IMG/VR virus record: IMGVR_UViG_3300009059_000716
Coordinates: 1 to 64,000 of that record
Length of the DNA: 64,000 bases
Source of the DNA: a virus
Direction: 5' to 3' (one strand)
The notes beneath the pieces are model-generated. The model saw nothing but the letters and a program-made list of their open reading frames with translations, ran no database searches and was not told where the DNA came from. The position numbers were made by a program, and so were the translations under genes. Positions within the stretch are counted from its first letter, which is position 1, and each line of letters opens with the position of its first letter. Of this stretch, positions 39,476 through 48,024 are shown in pieces.

Positions 39476-39786
39476 AACCAAAAAGTAATATATACGTAGA
39501 TATAGATGAAACTATCTGTGATTATGAGTACAGAGAAGATAAGTTTAACTACAACTTAGCAAGACCTATACAAATTAATATAGATAAAATTAATAGACTC
39601 TATATTCAGGGACATTTAATTACATACTGGACTGCTAGAGGTTCAAGAACTGGGGAAGACTGGTACGAAGTTACTAAAAATCAATTAGAGGAATGGGGAT
39701 GTAAGTACCACTTCTTAAGTGTAGGAGAAAAACCTGCATATGATTTACTGATATGTGATAAATCTAGAAGGATAGAGGAGATATGA
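39472..39786 (+). CDS. HAD-family phosphatase
   Basis: 104 residues. The nucleophile motif is IYVDIDETICDY (DxD), motif II is ITYWTARGSRTG, and the acidic motif is LLICDKSRRIEE. Size and pattern fit capsule-type HAD phosphatases. In this cassette it could remove phosphate from a nonulosonate phosphate intermediate, by inference. Overlaps neuB by 4 bases. Confidence 0.8.
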   Translation: MKPKSNIYVDIDETICDYEYREDKFNYNLARPIQINIDKINRLYIQGHLITYWTARGSRTGEDWYEVTKNQLEEWGCKYHFLSVGEKPAYDLLICDKSRRIEEI

Positions 39787-40634
39787 AAAAAACCTATATA
39801 ATAGCTGAAATCGGAATTAACCATCAGGGTGATATTAATATTGCAAAACGGTTAATAGATATTGCAGCAGCAGCTGGATGTGATGCAGTAAAGTTTCAAA
39901 AACGTAACCCCGATATAGCAGTCCCTGCAGCACAAAAAAATAAACCTCGTAGATGGCAAGGTCAAGATATGACCTATCTTGAATATAAGTATAAGGTTGA
40001 ATTCGGTAAAGAAGAATACGACGAAATCGATCGATACTGTAAGCAGCAAAACATTACTTGGTCAGCTTCACCATGGGATTATGATTCGGTTGAATTTTTA
40101 AAACAGTATGATTTACCGTTTATAAAAGTACCTTCTGCTATGTTAACAAATCATAAACTGCTTACTTCATGTATGAAGAGTAGTATGAGAGTAATACTTT
40201 CAACAGGAATGTCCACTGAAGAAGAAATAGATGAAGCAGTTAATGTATTAAGAAAAGCTAAACATTTTTTTAGAAACCCTCATCCAATAGGATTACTACA
40301 TTGTAATTCTTCCTACCCTGCTCCTGTAGAAGAACTTAACTTATCCGCTATAAAGACCTTAACCGAAAAATACCCTGATTGTGAAATAGGATACTCAGGA
40401 CATGAGATATTACTAGGTACGACAGTAGCGTCAGTACTACTAGGAGCGTCAATTGTAGAGAGACATGTTACACTAGATAGGAATATGGAGGGATCGGATC
40501 ATGCATGCTCTGTTACTCCACATGGTCTTTTTAAACTAGTTTCAGGAATAAGAGATTTAGAAAAAGCATATGGGGATGGACAAATCAAAGTAACTGAAAC
40601 TGAAAAAGCTGTTAAAGAAAAACTTAGAGGATGA
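39783..40634 (+). CDS. neuB: Sialic/nonulosonic acid synthase, lacking the SAF domain
   Basis: 283 residues. AEIGINHQGDINIAKRLID, CDAVKFQKRNP, ASPWDYDSVEFL, KVPSAMLTNHKLL, LLHCNSSYPAPVEELNL, IGYSGHE and VERHVTLDRNMEGSDHACS are the NeuB barrel motifs in order. It condenses a 2-acetamido sugar (ManNAc or a relative) with PEP. The C-terminal antifreeze-like SAF domain of bacterial NeuB (about 60 residues more) is absent. Overlaps the cytidylyltransferase by 4 bases. Confidence 0.93.
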   Translation: MKKTYIIAEIGINHQGDINIAKRLIDIAAAAGCDAVKFQKRNPDIAVPAAQKNKPRRWQGQDMTYLEYKYKVEFGKEEYDEIDRYCKQQNITWSASPWDYDSVEFLKQYDLPFIKVPSAMLTNHKLLTSCMKSSMRVILSTGMSTEEEIDEAVNVLRKAKHFFRNPHPIGLLHCNSSYPAPVEELNLSAIKTLTEKYPDCEIGYSGHEILLGTTVASVLLGASIVERHVTLDRNMEGSDHACSVTPHGLFKLVSGIRDLEKAYGDGQIKVTETEKAVKEKLRG

Positions 40635-41314
40635 AAAACTTAAATGAAATAGCATTTGTAGTTCAGGCAAGACTTAATAGTAAAAGGGTACCTCAAAAGA
40701 TGATTCGTCCATTTGCTGGTGATACGTTATTTGGTATAGTATTAGACAAGCTATTGGACTGCAAAAATATACCTAACGAAAATATATTTGCTTCTATATA
40801 CGAAGACGAGCTTATAGAGATTGTAGATAATAAACCAATCAGTTATTTTGTTAGAAGTAAAGAATCAGCCGAAGAAGAGGACAATTTACAATTAATATAC
40901 GAATGGCATGATAAGCTTCCAGCTAAGTACAAGTACGTAGTTCTAATTTCTGGTTGTAATCCATTACTTCAAATAAATACGATTGATAGGTTTATAGAAA
41001 AGTTCGTAAACCAACAGGAAGAAAATCTATTTGCAGTCATAGAAAAAAGACAGTACTTCTGGAATAAACAAGGTAAGATGATTAATGATTGGCCGGTAGG
41101 TGAAACAATAATGAATACGAAAGTCATTGAACCTACATATGAAGCAGCACATTGTCTCTACGCTTCTAGATTAGATACTATAAAAAATAATAAATTTATG
41201 GTAGATTTTTCAAAAGAAAACCTTACCTTATATACTATACCAGAACTAGAGTCATTTGATATCGATTACGAATGGCAATTTAAAACAGCTGAACTGTTGT
41301 ATGAAAAAATTTAA
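40631..41314 (+). CDS. Cytidylyltransferase, NeuA/SpsF-like
   Basis: 227 residues. AFVVQARLNSKRVPQKMIRPFAGDTL is the nucleotide-binding opening of CMP-sugar synthases. YVVLISGCNPLLQINTIDRFI matches the acidic/product loop region, with SGCNPL in place of the usual TSP. It probably activates the NeuB product with CTP. Overlaps the dehydrogenase by 14 bases. Confidence 0.8.
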   Translation: MKNLNEIAFVVQARLNSKRVPQKMIRPFAGDTLFGIVLDKLLDCKNIPNENIFASIYEDELIEIVDNKPISYFVRSKESAEEEDNLQLIYEWHDKLPAKYKYVVLISGCNPLLQINTIDRFIEKFVNQQEENLFAVIEKRQYFWNKQGKMINDWPVGETIMNTKVIEPTYEAAHCLYASRLDTIKNNKFMVDFSKENLTLYTIPELESFDIDYEWQFKTAELLYEKI

Positions 41315-42128
41315 AGTAGGAGTATTAGGAAACGGATTCGTAGGAGAGAGTCAAGCATTTGCTTTCTCACCAACTACCGATTTAAGAATTTATGATGTAG
41401 ATCCATTAAAAGCTACTCATACAAAAGAACAAGTAGACGAATGTGATTTTATATTTGTTTGTGTTCCAACACCAATGTATAAAGATGGTTCACAAGATCT
41501 ATCTTATATTGAAAAAGTATTTGAAGAGGCAGTAGAAGGGCCAATCTATATTATCAAATCTACAGTGCTACCCGGTACCACAAAAGAACTCTCTGAGAAA
41601 TATAATAAGATTAATATAGTATTTAGTCCTGAGTTTTTAACTGAGAGAACCGCTAAGTTAGATATGTTAACACAAGCAAGAATTATCTTTGGAGGACCAA
41701 GACAGCATACTAGAAAAGTAAGAGATTTGTTTGAGCAAAGATTCATGAATAGAAATATAATTGAAACAGACTCTACAACTGCTGAGTTAATCAAATATAT
41801 GAACAATACTTTCTTTGCAACCAAAGTATCTATCATGAATGAATTCAAAAGACTTTCAGATGCAATAGGAACTGATTGGGAGACAGCTTTATATGGATTT
41901 GCTTCTGACGGAAGGATAGGAGATAGCCACTTACATGTCCCTGGACCAGACGGTAGAATGGGATACGGAGGAACTTGTTTTCCTAAAGATGTTAACGCTA
42001 TTATAAAATACGGAGAAAAATATGGAACTCCTATGAATACTATAGCTGCAGGTTGGAAGACCAACCTAGAGGTTAGACCAGAAAAAGATTGGGAAAAAGA
42101 TAAAGGTAGAGCAGTAAGCGATGATTAA
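41301..42128 (+). CDS. UDP-sugar dehydrogenase-like protein lacking the C-terminal domain
   Basis: 275 residues from ATG 41301, chosen because the Rossmann start (KVGVLGNGFVGESQAFAF) follows immediately. The middle domain has STVLPGTTKELSEKY, FSPEFLTERTAKLD, a NNTFFATKVSIMNEF helix and the catalytic Cys in YGGTCFPKDV. The family is normally about 430 residues with a C-terminal UDP-binding domain, and here the protein stops shortly after the catalytic loop. It may use a different substrate or need a partner. It overlaps the next gene by 8 bases. Confidence 0.85.
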   Translation: MKKFKVGVLGNGFVGESQAFAFSPTTDLRIYDVDPLKATHTKEQVDECDFIFVCVPTPMYKDGSQDLSYIEKVFEEAVEGPIYIIKSTVLPGTTKELSEKYNKINIVFSPEFLTERTAKLDMLTQARIIFGGPRQHTRKVRDLFEQRFMNRNIIETDSTTAELIKYMNNTFFATKVSIMNEFKRLSDAIGTDWETALYGFASDGRIGDSHLHVPGPDGRMGYGGTCFPKDVNAIIKYGEKYGTPMNTIAAGWKTNLEVRPEKDWEKDKGRAVSDD

Positions 42129-42807
42129 AAATAGTTTTAGGGAAGATATAGAGTTCATTTTTACTAAACTAAAAAATAAAGAGAAGTTTAGTTTTAGTAA
42201 ATACGCTGATGGAGAGTTCGCAATACTAGCTAACCAACGTATAACCAATATCGATAATTGGACTTTTGATCCAACAAAACATTCTGAGATTAGGAATGAA
42301 TTAATAAGATCGTTCCAATTTAAAGATCCTGAATACTACGTAGGAGTTAGCTGTAAGTGCTGCCAACCTGAACAAATAGTAAACTGGATGAGACAAGAAT
42401 CAAAACAAGATGTTCTTACTTGGGCTAACATATTTGTTAATAGTAACTACCCTTACTTCCAAGAGAATTTTATTCCGGAATTTAGTAACCATAAAGTAGT
42501 TTTATTTGCAAGAGAAGATGCTCGTACAAATGAATTACCATTTGAAGTAGAACATATACCTATAACTTCGGAAGCTTTTATAGATAATTTTGATATGGTA
42601 GAAAATTTTCCTATAGAAGAATATAAAGACAAGTTATTTTTATTCTGTGCTGGACCATTAGGTAACATGTTAGCAGCTAAATTTTGGGAAAAGAATAAAG
42701 AGAATACATATCTTGATATAGGTTCAACATTAAACGGATACTTAACTGAAACTAATAGAGGGTACCTTAAAGGAGGTAACACAGCACTAAAAACTTGTAT
42801 ATGGTAA
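42121..42807 (+). CDS. Putative GT-D-type glycosyltransferase
   Basis: 228 residues. FSFSKYADGEFAILANQR resembles the opening of GT-D (DUF1792) enzymes (RYGDGE), and TYLDIGSTLNGYLTE near the end resembles their D-x-G motif. Moderate evidence; otherwise unknown. Embedded in the glycan cassette with overlaps on both sides. Confidence 0.5.
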   Translation: MIKNSFREDIEFIFTKLKNKEKFSFSKYADGEFAILANQRITNIDNWTFDPTKHSEIRNELIRSFQFKDPEYYVGVSCKCCQPEQIVNWMRQESKQDVLTWANIFVNSNYPYFQENFIPEFSNHKVVLFAREDARTNELPFEVEHIPITSEAFIDNFDMVENFPIEEYKDKLFLFCAGPLGNMLAAKFWEKNKENTYLDIGSTLNGYLTETNRGYLKGGNTALKTCIW

Positions 42808-43781
42808 ATAAAGTCTTAATTTGTTTTGGAACAAGACCTGAATGGTTGAAAGTAAAACCTTTAGTTGAGACTTTAGATAACTGTCAACTACTCTTTACCG
42901 GTCAACATAAAGACTTACTTGCTGATATAAAAGTAGACTATAGAATAGAAATAGGAGATCAAACAAATAGACTTGATCAAATCATAAGTGACTGCTTACT
43001 TCAATTCCCAGAAGGAGACTTCGATACAGTCTTAGTTCACGGCGATACAGTTTCAGCTCTTGCTTGTGCTCTAGCAGCATTTAGTAGAAAGAAAAAAATC
43101 ATTCACCTTGAAGCAGGTTTAAGATCTCATGATTTGACTCAACCTTACCCGGAAGAAGGGTACAGACAAATGATATCTAGAATAGCAGATATAAACTTTG
43201 CTCCAACTGAACTGTCAGCTGAGAATTTAAAACAAGAAAGAGTTTTAGGAACAACACACATTGTAGGTAATTCAGTTTTAGATAACTTACTGCCATTAAA
43301 AGATGAAGCAGTATATGGAGACAAAGTTCTAGTCACCTTACATAGATGGGAGAATCATATTTGGATGGATAAATGGTTTAAAGAAGTAAACCAACTAGCG
43401 ATTGATAACCCTACCTTAGAGTTTATCATTCCTCTACACCATCATCCCGAAGTACAAAAACATAGAGAATTACTAACACATGTTAATGTAGTTCCGTCTT
43501 TACCTCATACTGAACTTTTAGATATAATGTTACAATCTAAACTCATCATATCAGATAGCGGAGGACTTCAGGAAGAAGGAACATTCTTTAATAAGAAAGT
43601 AATTGTATGTAGAGATGTAACTGAAAGACCAGAAGGTATAGAAACAGGACATTTACATTTATGTCATTACCCAGAACAGATATCTGATATCTTTTATAAG
43701 ATTTTAAATAATTACGAAATAGATACAAAATGTCCATACGGTGAAGGTAATACAGCCAAACTAGTTAAAGATTTACTATGA
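42801..43781 (+). CDS. UDP-N-acetylglucosamine 2-epimerase (WecB/NeuC family)
   Basis: 326 residues from ATG 42801. LICFGTRPEWLKVKPLVE, LLFTGQHKDL, VLVHGDTVSALACALAA, IHLEAGLRSHDLTQPYPEEGYR, the histidine-rich IPLHHHPEV, and IISDSGGLQEEG are the family motifs. It gives ManNAc or UDP-ManNAc, the natural NeuB precursor. NeuC versus WecB cannot be separated by eye. Confidence 0.92.
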   Translation: MVNKVLICFGTRPEWLKVKPLVETLDNCQLLFTGQHKDLLADIKVDYRIEIGDQTNRLDQIISDCLLQFPEGDFDTVLVHGDTVSALACALAAFSRKKKIIHLEAGLRSHDLTQPYPEEGYRQMISRIADINFAPTELSAENLKQERVLGTTHIVGNSVLDNLLPLKDEAVYGDKVLVTLHRWENHIWMDKWFKEVNQLAIDNPTLEFIIPLHHHPEVQKHRELLTHVNVVPSLPHTELLDIMLQSKLIISDSGGLQEEGTFFNKKVIVCRDVTERPEGIETGHLHLCHYPEQISDIFYKILNNYEIDTKCPYGEGNTAKLVKDLL

Positions 43782-44494
43782 TAACAGTTGTACTAAATAG
43801 CTACAAAAGAGCACAATACCTACCTGAACAGATAAAAGCCATTAGGGAACAATCTATTCCTGTAGACGAAATAATGGTATGGTCAAACAAACCAGAAGAA
43901 GGGTTACAGTACAATATAGATAATTTAGGAGTTAAGGTAGCTTATGCAAATCATAATTTCAAGTTTCATGGTAGATTTGCTTTTGGTTTATTAGCTAGAA
44001 GCGAGTATGTAGCTTTTTTTGATGACGATACAATACCTGGACCTAAATGGTTTGAATCTTGTTTAAAATACTCAGAGGAAAATATTATACTAGGTTCAAC
44101 AGGAGTTAAGTATTTAGGAGATGCTTATGACCCGCATGAAAAGTATGGCTGGAATGGAATAAAAAGTAATAAACTAGAAGATGTTGACTTAGTTGGACAT
44201 TCATGGTTTATGAAAAGATCTACTTTAAAGTACTTATGGGAAGAAGATCCCATCTCTTGGGAGAACGGAGAAGATATTCAACTGTCTGGTTTTGCTTATA
44301 AATACGGAAACATAAGAACAGCAGTACCCCCTCACACTCTAGATAATAGAGAGGAATGGGGAAGTATAAAAGGAGACGTATACGGAAATGATGAAAATGC
44401 TTCTCATTGGAAAGGTAATCATTCACCGTTACGTAATCAGATTTCTAAAACATTAATGGAACAAGGATACAAAAAAGTAATAGATAGAATATGA
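43778..44494 (+). CDS. Glycosyltransferase family 2-like protein
   Basis: 238 residues. TVVLNSYKRAQYLPEQIKAI, the DxD in YVAFFDDDTIPGPKWF, and the WENGEDIQLSGFAYKYG active-site ED motif. Overlaps neighbours by 4 bases at each end. Confidence 0.87.
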   Translation: MITVVLNSYKRAQYLPEQIKAIREQSIPVDEIMVWSNKPEEGLQYNIDNLGVKVAYANHNFKFHGRFAFGLLARSEYVAFFDDDTIPGPKWFESCLKYSEENIILGSTGVKYLGDAYDPHEKYGWNGIKSNKLEDVDLVGHSWFMKRSTLKYLWEEDPISWENGEDIQLSGFAYKYGNIRTAVPPHTLDNREEWGSIKGDVYGNDENASHWKGNHSPLRNQISKTLMEQGYKKVIDRI

Positions 44495-45339
44495 AAGTAC
44501 TAGTAACAGGCGGAGCTGGTTTTATCGGAACAAATATTGTTAATAAACTTCTTAAAGAGGGGCATGAAGTTATGTCTTTAGATAATTACGATAGTGGCCT
44601 TAAAGAGAATGAACTACCTGGATGTATATACAAAGAAGGAGAGTTAGAGTTCTTAAAGTACTTTAATGGAAACGGATTTGATATAGTTTACCATCTAGCA
44701 GCTTTATCTAGAATACAGCCTTCATTTGAAAATCCATTAGAAACTTTCAGAGTAAATACCGAAGGAAGTTTAATTGTAGCTGATTGGGCTAAAAAGTACA
44801 ACGTAAAGGTTGTTTATGCCGGTTCATCTTCAAGATGGCATGATCCATTACAATCACCTTACGCAGCTTTTAAACATATGGGAGAAGAAATCTTTAAAAT
44901 GTATAGAAAGGTATACGGGTTAAATGTAGAAATAGCTAGATTCTATAATGTATATGGACCGAAAGAAATAGTAGATGGAGATTGGGCAGCAGTTATAGGA
45001 ATATGGAGACGTCAAGTTAGAGATGGAGAACGTATTACAATAGTAGGTGATGGAGAACAGAGAAGAGACTTTACTCATGTTCACGACATAGTAGACGCTT
45101 TATATAAAATTGGTATTGGAAAAGAATCACACGAAGATGCTTGGGAATTAGGAACAGGAGTCAACTACTCTATCAACGAAGTATTTGATATGTTTAAAAG
45201 TAGGTTTAATGTTGAAGCAGTATACTTACCAGACCAGAAAGGAAACTATAGAAAGACTTTAAGAGAGAATGATGATAGTTTATTACGTTTAGGTTGGAAA
45301 CCTGAAGATCAATTACTATCTTATATAAACAGCTTATGA
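44491..45339 (+). CDS. NAD-dependent sugar epimerase/dehydratase (extended SDR)
   Basis: 282 residues. VTGGAGFIGTNIVNKLL is the nucleotide site, VYHLAALSRIQPS follows, the catalytic YAAFK comes after a SSSRW stretch, and RFYNVYGP and RRDFTHVHDIVDAL follow. It resembles UDP-glucose 4-epimerase-type enzymes. It probably supplies a nucleotide sugar for the nearby transferases. Confidence 0.9.
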   Translation: MKVLVTGGAGFIGTNIVNKLLKEGHEVMSLDNYDSGLKENELPGCIYKEGELEFLKYFNGNGFDIVYHLAALSRIQPSFENPLETFRVNTEGSLIVADWAKKYNVKVVYAGSSSRWHDPLQSPYAAFKHMGEEIFKMYRKVYGLNVEIARFYNVYGPKEIVDGDWAAVIGIWRRQVRDGERITIVGDGEQRRDFTHVHDIVDALYKIGIGKESHEDAWELGTGVNYSINEVFDMFKSRFNVEAVYLPDQKGNYRKTLRENDDSLLRLGWKPEDQLLSYINSL

Positions 45340-46085
45340 AATTAGTAGTATATACAGCCCTATTTGCAGACGAATCTCTACCTTTAGAAGATGTAGGAAG
45401 GTTTTTTCCATTCACTCATGACAAAGGAGGTGTAGAGTACATAGCGTTTACAAATAGAGAAGACCTAAAATCAGACTTTTGGGATGTAAGAGGTATAGAA
45501 AAAGAAGGGGATAAGTCATTTAGAATGATGTCTAGGTTCTTAAAATGGAACCCAACAAAAGCTAATCTTCCGGAACATACTCATTCATTATGGATGGACT
45601 CACAATGTTATTTCCAATACGAACCTACAGCTATTGTTGATGGATACTTGAAAGACAAATACCATACAGCTATGCATCATCATACAGACCTACAAAGTAT
45701 CTATGTAGAAGGAATGGTAACATCGTATGTTTACTTTAATGACAAACCTTCTATTGTTAATAGACAATTAGAAAGATACTTCGAAGAAGGGCATCCTTAT
45801 CAATATGATCATTACGAAACTGGAATACTTATTAGAAAGAACTGTAAGGAAGCTAATGAACTTGGAGAGACTGTTTATAATGAACTCTCCAACGGAAGTA
45901 TTAGAGATCAACTATGTACACCATATGTAGTTAAAAAGAGGAGAGACAAAGGAGATGAAGGTATACTAACAATACAAGAATCTTTCACAGGACATAGAGG
46001 ACAGCTACCTCTACCTAAATCAAAAATATTTTTTACAGAACCAAAACCAAGCGAAAAGCTTAAAGAAGATTTAACAAAGAGATGA
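45336..46085 (+). CDS. DUF616-like glycosyltransferase
   Basis: 249 residues. VVYTALFADES, YIAFTNREDLKSDFWDVR, SRFLKWNP and HSLWMDSQCYF fit the DUF616 (TOD1/MUCI70) pattern, in which the W-D-x-S segment would be the sugar/metal site. Last gene of the glycan cassette. Confidence 0.65.
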   Translation: MKLVVYTALFADESLPLEDVGRFFPFTHDKGGVEYIAFTNREDLKSDFWDVRGIEKEGDKSFRMMSRFLKWNPTKANLPEHTHSLWMDSQCYFQYEPTAIVDGYLKDKYHTAMHHHTDLQSIYVEGMVTSYVYFNDKPSIVNRQLERYFEEGHPYQYDHYETGILIRKNCKEANELGETVYNELSNGSIRDQLCTPYVVKKRRDKGDEGILTIQESFTGHRGQLPLPKSKIFFTEPKPSEKLKEDLTKR

Positions 46086-46255
46086 AAAAGTACATTGTAG
46101 AGTTTACGTATCTAGACGGAACAAAAGAAGAAGTAGAGTTTTTAACCGATAGAATTGATTGGACTATAAACCAATACTGCCGTAATAGAATGATAGCTAA
46201 TTCACAAGTTTTAACAGAAGGATCATCAAATAGTAAAAAAATGTTATTAGGTTAA
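46082..46255 (+). CDS. Small hypothetical protein
   Basis: 57 residues (MKKYIVEFTYLDGTKEEVEF...), with a beta-hairpin-like start. Overlaps the previous gene by ATGA. Not recognised. Confidence 0.5.
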   Translation: MKKYIVEFTYLDGTKEEVEFLTDRIDWTINQYCRNRMIANSQVLTEGSSNSKKMLLG

Positions 46256-46263
46256 CTATTTAT

Positions 46264-46294
46264 TTGTATACCCGAAAAAGATTTCTTATATTTA
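46264..46294 (+). promoter_or_regulatory. Promoter P13, leaderless type
   Basis: TTTG (TTG at 46264), a 20-base spacer, TATATTTA at 46287-46294; the ATG at 46299 is 4 bases away. One of the best matches to the Bacteroidota consensus. Confidence 0.72.
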
Positions 46295-46298
46295 AGAT

Positions 46299-46676
46299 AT
46301 GAAACAATTAGAAAAATTAGTAAAAGAAGTTATAACTGAAGCAGCTAAAATTAACTTTGCTGGACATTCATTTATGCTTAAGGTTGACACTAATGAGGAT
46401 CCTCAGAAGAAAGGTGTAAAGGTTCAATTTATTCCAACACAGTTTGGACAAATGACTCCAACCGAACAAAATGATATTGCAATCGAATTGGAAACTAGAC
46501 TTGAAAAAGGATTAGGTCAGTTTGATATGAGAGTAGAAAGAGACAGAAACTTAAAGGATAAAACTATTATAGGTTTCTTTATCTATATTGAATATTTCGA
46601 TAGAATTATTCGTAAGGCTCTAGCAGGAGAGAATCCTGATCAAGGAGACGCTGGTGCAGAACCAGAACAAGTGTAA
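46299..46676 (+). CDS. Conserved hypothetical protein
   Basis: 125 residues; a helical N-terminus (LEKLVKEVITEAAK) and a beta-rich centre (VKVQFIPTQFG, IIGFFIYIEYF), acidic tail. It may be a structural or assembly protein. Not recognised. Confidence 0.6.
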   Translation: MKQLEKLVKEVITEAAKINFAGHSFMLKVDTNEDPQKKGVKVQFIPTQFGQMTPTEQNDIAIELETRLEKGLGQFDMRVERDRNLKDKTIIGFFIYIEYFDRIIRKALAGENPDQGDAGAEPEQV

Positions 46677-46694
46677 CTTAAAACCAGTTTACAG

Positions 46695-46853
46695 ATGAAT
46701 GGGTATCGATTTTACAGTAAAGAAGACCCTGAAAAAGAAACTATTATGGCCTGGCCTTCTAGTTCTTTTGAAACGGCAGTAGAAAGATTTGCACAAATTA
46801 AGAATCTTCCAGTAGAAGATTTTACTAAACTATTTGAAGTAGAAAGATTATGA
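46695..46853 (+). CDS. Small hypothetical protein
   Basis: 52 residues (MNGYRFYSKEDPEKETIMAWPSS...). Overlaps the next gene by ATGA, which supports expression. Not recognised. Confidence 0.5.
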   Translation: MNGYRFYSKEDPEKETIMAWPSSSFETAVERFAQIKNLPVEDFTKLFEVERL

Positions 46854-47257
46854 TTGAACCTAGAAAAAAAGTCAGACAAGTCCTATTTTCTATTCATCAA
46901 TTATCTTACCGCATCAAAGAAAAATCCCCAAGTAACGAGCATATGAATAAAAAAATATTCATAGAGGTTTTAGAACAATTAAAGTTAATCGAAGAGCGTA
47001 GGGATTTTATGGAAGAAGAAATAGGAATGGATATGACACAGTACGAAGATCAATTCTTCTCAGTCATTGAGAACCTATTTAAATTAGCTTTCAATAAACA
47101 GCAACTTGGACTCATTCAATTATACCTCTATCAGTTAGTACCGGACAAAGAATGGGACGGAACAATCACAATAGAATTAGGTAAAGAAGAAAAGGTAGTA
47201 AATTTTAAAACACCTGAAGATGTTTGGAATACTATAAACTTATTTACAAATGGTTAA
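46850..47257 (+). CDS. Hypothetical helical protein
   Basis: 135 residues, mostly helical (MNKKIFIEVLEQLKLIEERRDFMEEE), with a short beta end. Overlaps the A-type carrier gene by 8 bases. Not recognised. Confidence 0.6.
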   Translation: MIEPRKKVRQVLFSIHQLSYRIKEKSPSNEHMNKKIFIEVLEQLKLIEERRDFMEEEIGMDMTQYEDQFFSVIENLFKLAFNKQQLGLIQLYLYQLVPDKEWDGTITIELGKEEKVVNFKTPEDVWNTINLFTNG

Positions 47258-47579
47258 CGTAAGTGATACAGCAGCACAGCAGCTACTAAATATATTTATA
47301 GAAGAGAATAAAGACCCAAAAGAAAACTACGTAAGAGTAGGAGTTAAATCAGGAGGATGTTCCGGTTTATCTTACATATTAGACTTTGAGGATAAAGCTT
47401 CGGAAGACGATAAAGTAGTAGAATCAAATGGAGTAAATCTTCTTATAGATAAAAAGAGTCTTTTATACCTTATCGGGACTACATTAGAATATTCTTCCGG
47501 ACTAAACGGTAAAGGATTTCATTGGACTAATCCAAACGCACAAAGAAGTTGCGGATGTGGAGAAAGTTTTTCACTATAA
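47250..47579 (+). CDS. A-type iron-sulfur carrier (IscA/ErpA-like)
   Basis: 109 residues with the three family cysteines: VKSGGCSGLSYIL and, near the end, RSCGCGESFS. Overall length and the FHWTNPNAQRS lead-in match IscA/SufA/ErpA. It delivers Fe-S clusters to client proteins; candidates here are QueE, the other radical SAM protein, ferredoxin and the Fe-S nuclease at 34530. Confidence 0.92.
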   Translation: MVNVSDTAAQQLLNIFIEENKDPKENYVRVGVKSGGCSGLSYILDFEDKASEDDKVVESNGVNLLIDKKSLLYLIGTTLEYSSGLNGKGFHWTNPNAQRSCGCGESFSL

Positions 47580-47581
47580 AG

Positions 47582-47612
47582 TTGCTAGATTAAATTATTA
47601 TTCTTATATTTA
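47582..47612 (+). promoter_or_regulatory. Promoter P14
   Basis: TTG at 47582, a 20-base spacer, TATATTTA at 47605-47612, a 27-base leader ending AAAGGTTATAT before the ATG at 47640. Confidence 0.74.
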
Positions 47613-47639
47613 GTATTATTAATTAACTAAAGGTTATAT

Positions 47640-48023
47640 ATGCAATTAGAAATGATTGAGTGCCCTAAATGCGGCAACGACTTCCCATTAAAAAGAAAAG
47701 AGTTAGGTTACCATGTATGTGTTAACTGTTCGACAACTAAAGCAGTAGTAGGCGTTACTACAGTAGAAGGAAGTGGAGACCATACTTACAATGATCTTAT
47801 TATTATGGATCAAGATCAATACCTTTCTATTAAAAGAAAAGAAGCTGAACTATCAGGTAAGAAATCAGACTTATTAGAAATTCTAGACTTAGACAGAGAC
47901 GAAAACGAAGTAAGCCAATCAGTAAAAGAACAAGTCAACGTAATATTAGATGACGACTTGGAAGCAGAGGAAGACGAACAAGACGTTGACAGAACAGGTC
48001 AAATAGAAGGAATAGATTACTAG
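47640..48023 (+). CDS. C4 zinc-finger protein with acidic tail
   Basis: 127 residues. ECPKCGNDFP and HVCVNCST give a four-Cys zinc site; KRKELGYHVC is reminiscent of DksA/TraR fingers. The C-terminal 50 residues are very acidic (DDDLEAEEDEQD). Possible transcription-related regulator. Confidence 0.58.
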   Translation: MQLEMIECPKCGNDFPLKRKELGYHVCVNCSTTKAVVGVTTVEGSGDHTYNDLIIMDQDQYLSIKRKEAELSGKKSDLLEILDLDRDENEVSQSVKEQVNVILDDDLEAEEDEQDVDRTGQIEGIDY

Positions 48024-48024
48024 T

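Noticed and set aside
41546-42064. 172-codon minus-strand ORF over the UDP-sugar dehydrogenase
   Set aside because: It is antisense to a conserved enzyme; every other gene in 64 kb is on the + strand.
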